A DNA stretch of 5,982 nt from Acidimicrobiales bacterium (GTDB lineage: Bacteria; Actinomycetota; Acidimicrobiia; Acidimicrobiales; RAAP-2): contig JADGOF010000152.1 of NCBI GenBank assembly GCA_017883105.1, positions 1 through 5,982 on the forward strand. Reading direction: 5' to 3'. Below, in pieces: positions 5,521 through 5,982 of the stretch. Position numbers and translations under genes: made by a program. Positions within the stretch are counted from its first letter, which is position 1. Every line of letters starts with the position of its first letter. Below the pieces are notes generated by a model that saw only the letters and a list, made by a program, of their open reading frames with translations, was not told the DNA's origin and did no database searches.

Positions 5521-5595
5521 ATGAAGAAGCTCCTGATCCTCGCCATCGTTGTTGCCCTGGGTGTCGTCGCCGCCAAGCGGCTGCGTTCTTCCTGA
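5521..5595 (+). CDS. 24-residue single-pass membrane micropeptide
   Basis: The frame reads MKKLLILAIVVALGVVAAKRLRSS and stops at TGA. Two lysines precede an uninterrupted hydrophobic stretch (residues 4-18), followed by the basic tail KRLRSS, so it looks like a very short transmembrane or membrane-surface peptide. It is not a secretion signal of a longer protein, because the frame closes after 24 codons. A well-placed leaderless -10 box, ATG start and high-GC third positions support expression. It lies 54 bp after the sigma factor stop in the same direction. From memory, the N-terminus resembles tiny actinobacterial membrane proteins such as the DLW-39 group, but it is shorter and has no DLW segment. 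Function unknown. A fortuitous frame cannot be excluded. Confidence 0.6.
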   Translation: MKKLLILAIVVALGVVAAKRLRSS

Positions 5596-5624
5596 GCAGC
5601 ACGCTCCGCACTACAGAACACTGA

Positions 5625-5644
5625 ACCGTCCCCTGGGGGACGGT
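5625..5644. terminator. Candidate hairpin terminator, convergent spacer
   Basis: ACCGTCCC (5625-5632) pairs perfectly with GGGACGGT (5637-5644) across a CTGG loop. It starts 30 bp after the micropeptide stop. Downstream on the plus strand is GACCCCGG, not T-rich; on the minus strand the flank is TCAGTGTTCTG, mildly T-rich, so it might serve the leftward HAD gene better. Confidence 0.4.
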
Positions 5645-5656
5645 GACCCCGGTAAC

Positions 5657-5682
5657 GGCGAGGCGACCTCGGTCGCCCCGCC
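5657..5682. repeat. Second hairpin in the convergent spacer
   Basis: GGCG-A-GGCGACC and GGTCGCC-C-CGCC pair over 11 bp with a single A/C mismatch and a TC centre, giving a very stable stem. The plus-strand flank is ATATCCATG, without a T-run. It may act as a terminator or RNA stabiliser. Confidence 0.4.
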
Positions 5683-5722
5683 ATATCCATGTCCGGGCAG
5701 ATCCCCGCCCGGGCCCGGCTCG

Positions 5723-5744
5723 GGCAGACCCGATCCGGTCTGTC
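5723..5744. repeat. Third hairpin, 12 bp past the HAD gene stop
   Basis: CAGACC (5725-5730) and GGTCTG (5737-5742) pair perfectly with loop CGATCC, extendable by one wobble and one G-C pair. On the minus strand it lies 9 bp after the HAD stop codon, a fitting distance for a 3' end hairpin of that message. Confidence 0.4.
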
Positions 5745-5753
5745 GCCCGTCGG

Positions 5754-5982
5754 TCAGGATCGGGTGCGACGGGCCAGACGCCAGGCGACCAGCGCTCCGA
5801 GTGACGCGGCGGCGGTCACCCCCGCTGCGGCGGCAGTCACCCGCAGGCTGGGGACACTCACCCGGTCGCGCAGCCGGACCGGTTTGGTGAACTGCATCAC
5901 TTCCCACTCGCGCTCACGGGCCACCTTGGCCAGCACCCGGTCGGGGTTGACGGCCACCGGATGGCCCACCGCCTCGAGCATG
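5754..5982 (-). CDS. HAD-IB family hydrolase (SerB-like), C-terminal part with membrane tail
   Basis: Only the last 75 whole codons are visible; the reading frame continues beyond the right edge. MLEAVGHPVAVNPDRVLAKVAREREWEV matches, from memory, the stretch just after the last catalytic motif (SDLPMLEAVG...AVNPD) of HAD-IB phosphatases related to phosphoserine phosphatase SerB. The Met at 5981 is therefore internal, not a start. After a basic segment (KPVRLRDR, about residues 33-40 of the visible part) comes an Ala/Val-rich hydrophobic segment (about 48-67) and the tail RLARRTRS, predicting one C-terminal membrane anchor. Known members of this subfamily dephosphorylate small phosphate esters, sometimes fused to acyltransferases. 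The substrate cannot be judged because the catalytic N-terminal part is outside the window. It is convergent with the micropeptide gene. Confidence 0.85.
   Translation of the reverse strand, partial: MLEAVGHPVAVNPDRVLAKVAREREWEVMQFTKPVRLRDRVSVPSLRVTAAAAGVTAAASLGALVAWRLARRTRS

Larger units (their letters stand above)
5596..5753. other. Hairpin-rich spacer between convergent genes
   Basis: This 158-bp spacer holds three consecutive strong dyads and no gene I can support. It separates the rightward micropeptide gene from the 3' end of the leftward HAD gene, the usual place for bidirectional transcription termination. None of the dyads has a clear T-tract on either strand, so termination would be non-canonical or Rho-assisted. 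Confidence 0.5.

Noticed and set aside
5754..5981. The Met at 5981 as the start of a 75-residue membrane protein
   Set aside because: The sequence MLEAVGHPVAVNPD is internal to HAD-IB hydrolases; the frame continues past the window edge.
1..5982. CRISPR array, tRNA, rRNA, insertion sequence, phage or defence island
   Set aside because: No regularly spaced repeats, cloverleaf, transposase motif or terminal repeats were seen; the genes are mostly core metabolic and regulatory with uniform composition.

Overview
The window is high-GC, densely coding bacterial DNA, most likely from an Actinomycetota. The type II glutamine synthetase, GlnA2-like synthetase, SigB/HrdB-type sigma factor, GTG/TTG starts and leaderless-looking promoters all point that way. 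A deep lineage such as Acidimicrobiia is my guess; it is an inference from gene style, not something the sequence proves.

Layout. Positions 1-438 (-) hold the 5' part (146 codons) of a type I, GlnA2-like glutamine synthetase gene that runs off the left edge. Positions 577-1587 (-) hold a complete type II glutamine synthetase (glnII), upstream of the GlnA2-like gene on the same strand. A 281-bp divergent control region (1588-1868) carries a plausible glnII promoter, two perfect inverted repeats and a leaderless-type promoter for nadE. Positions 1869-3635 (+) encode a complete glutamine-dependent NAD+ synthetase. Its stop overlaps the TTG start of an uncharacterised, probably helical and ferritin-like protein (3628-4341, +). 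After a 180-bp gap comes a SigB/HrdB-type sigma-70 factor (4522-5466, or from 4465, +). It is followed by a 24-codon membrane peptide (5521-5595, +) preceded by a leaderless-type -10 box. A hairpin-rich convergent spacer (5596-5753) separates this from the 3' end of a HAD-IB (SerB-like) hydrolase gene with a C-terminal membrane anchor (5754-5982, -).

How it fits together. The left half is a nitrogen/glutamine block: two unrelated-type GS-family enzymes transcribed leftward, and head to head with them an NAD+ synthetase that uses glutamine as its amide donor. The shared intergenic region is the natural place for a nitrogen-responsive regulator. The right half (uncharacterised protein, sigma factor, micropeptide) has no obvious pathway. 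No CRISPR array, tRNA, rRNA, insertion sequence or phage signal was seen. The region is mostly ordinary core chromosome; the least described items are the ferritin-like candidate, the 24-residue peptide and the dyads in the divergent control region.
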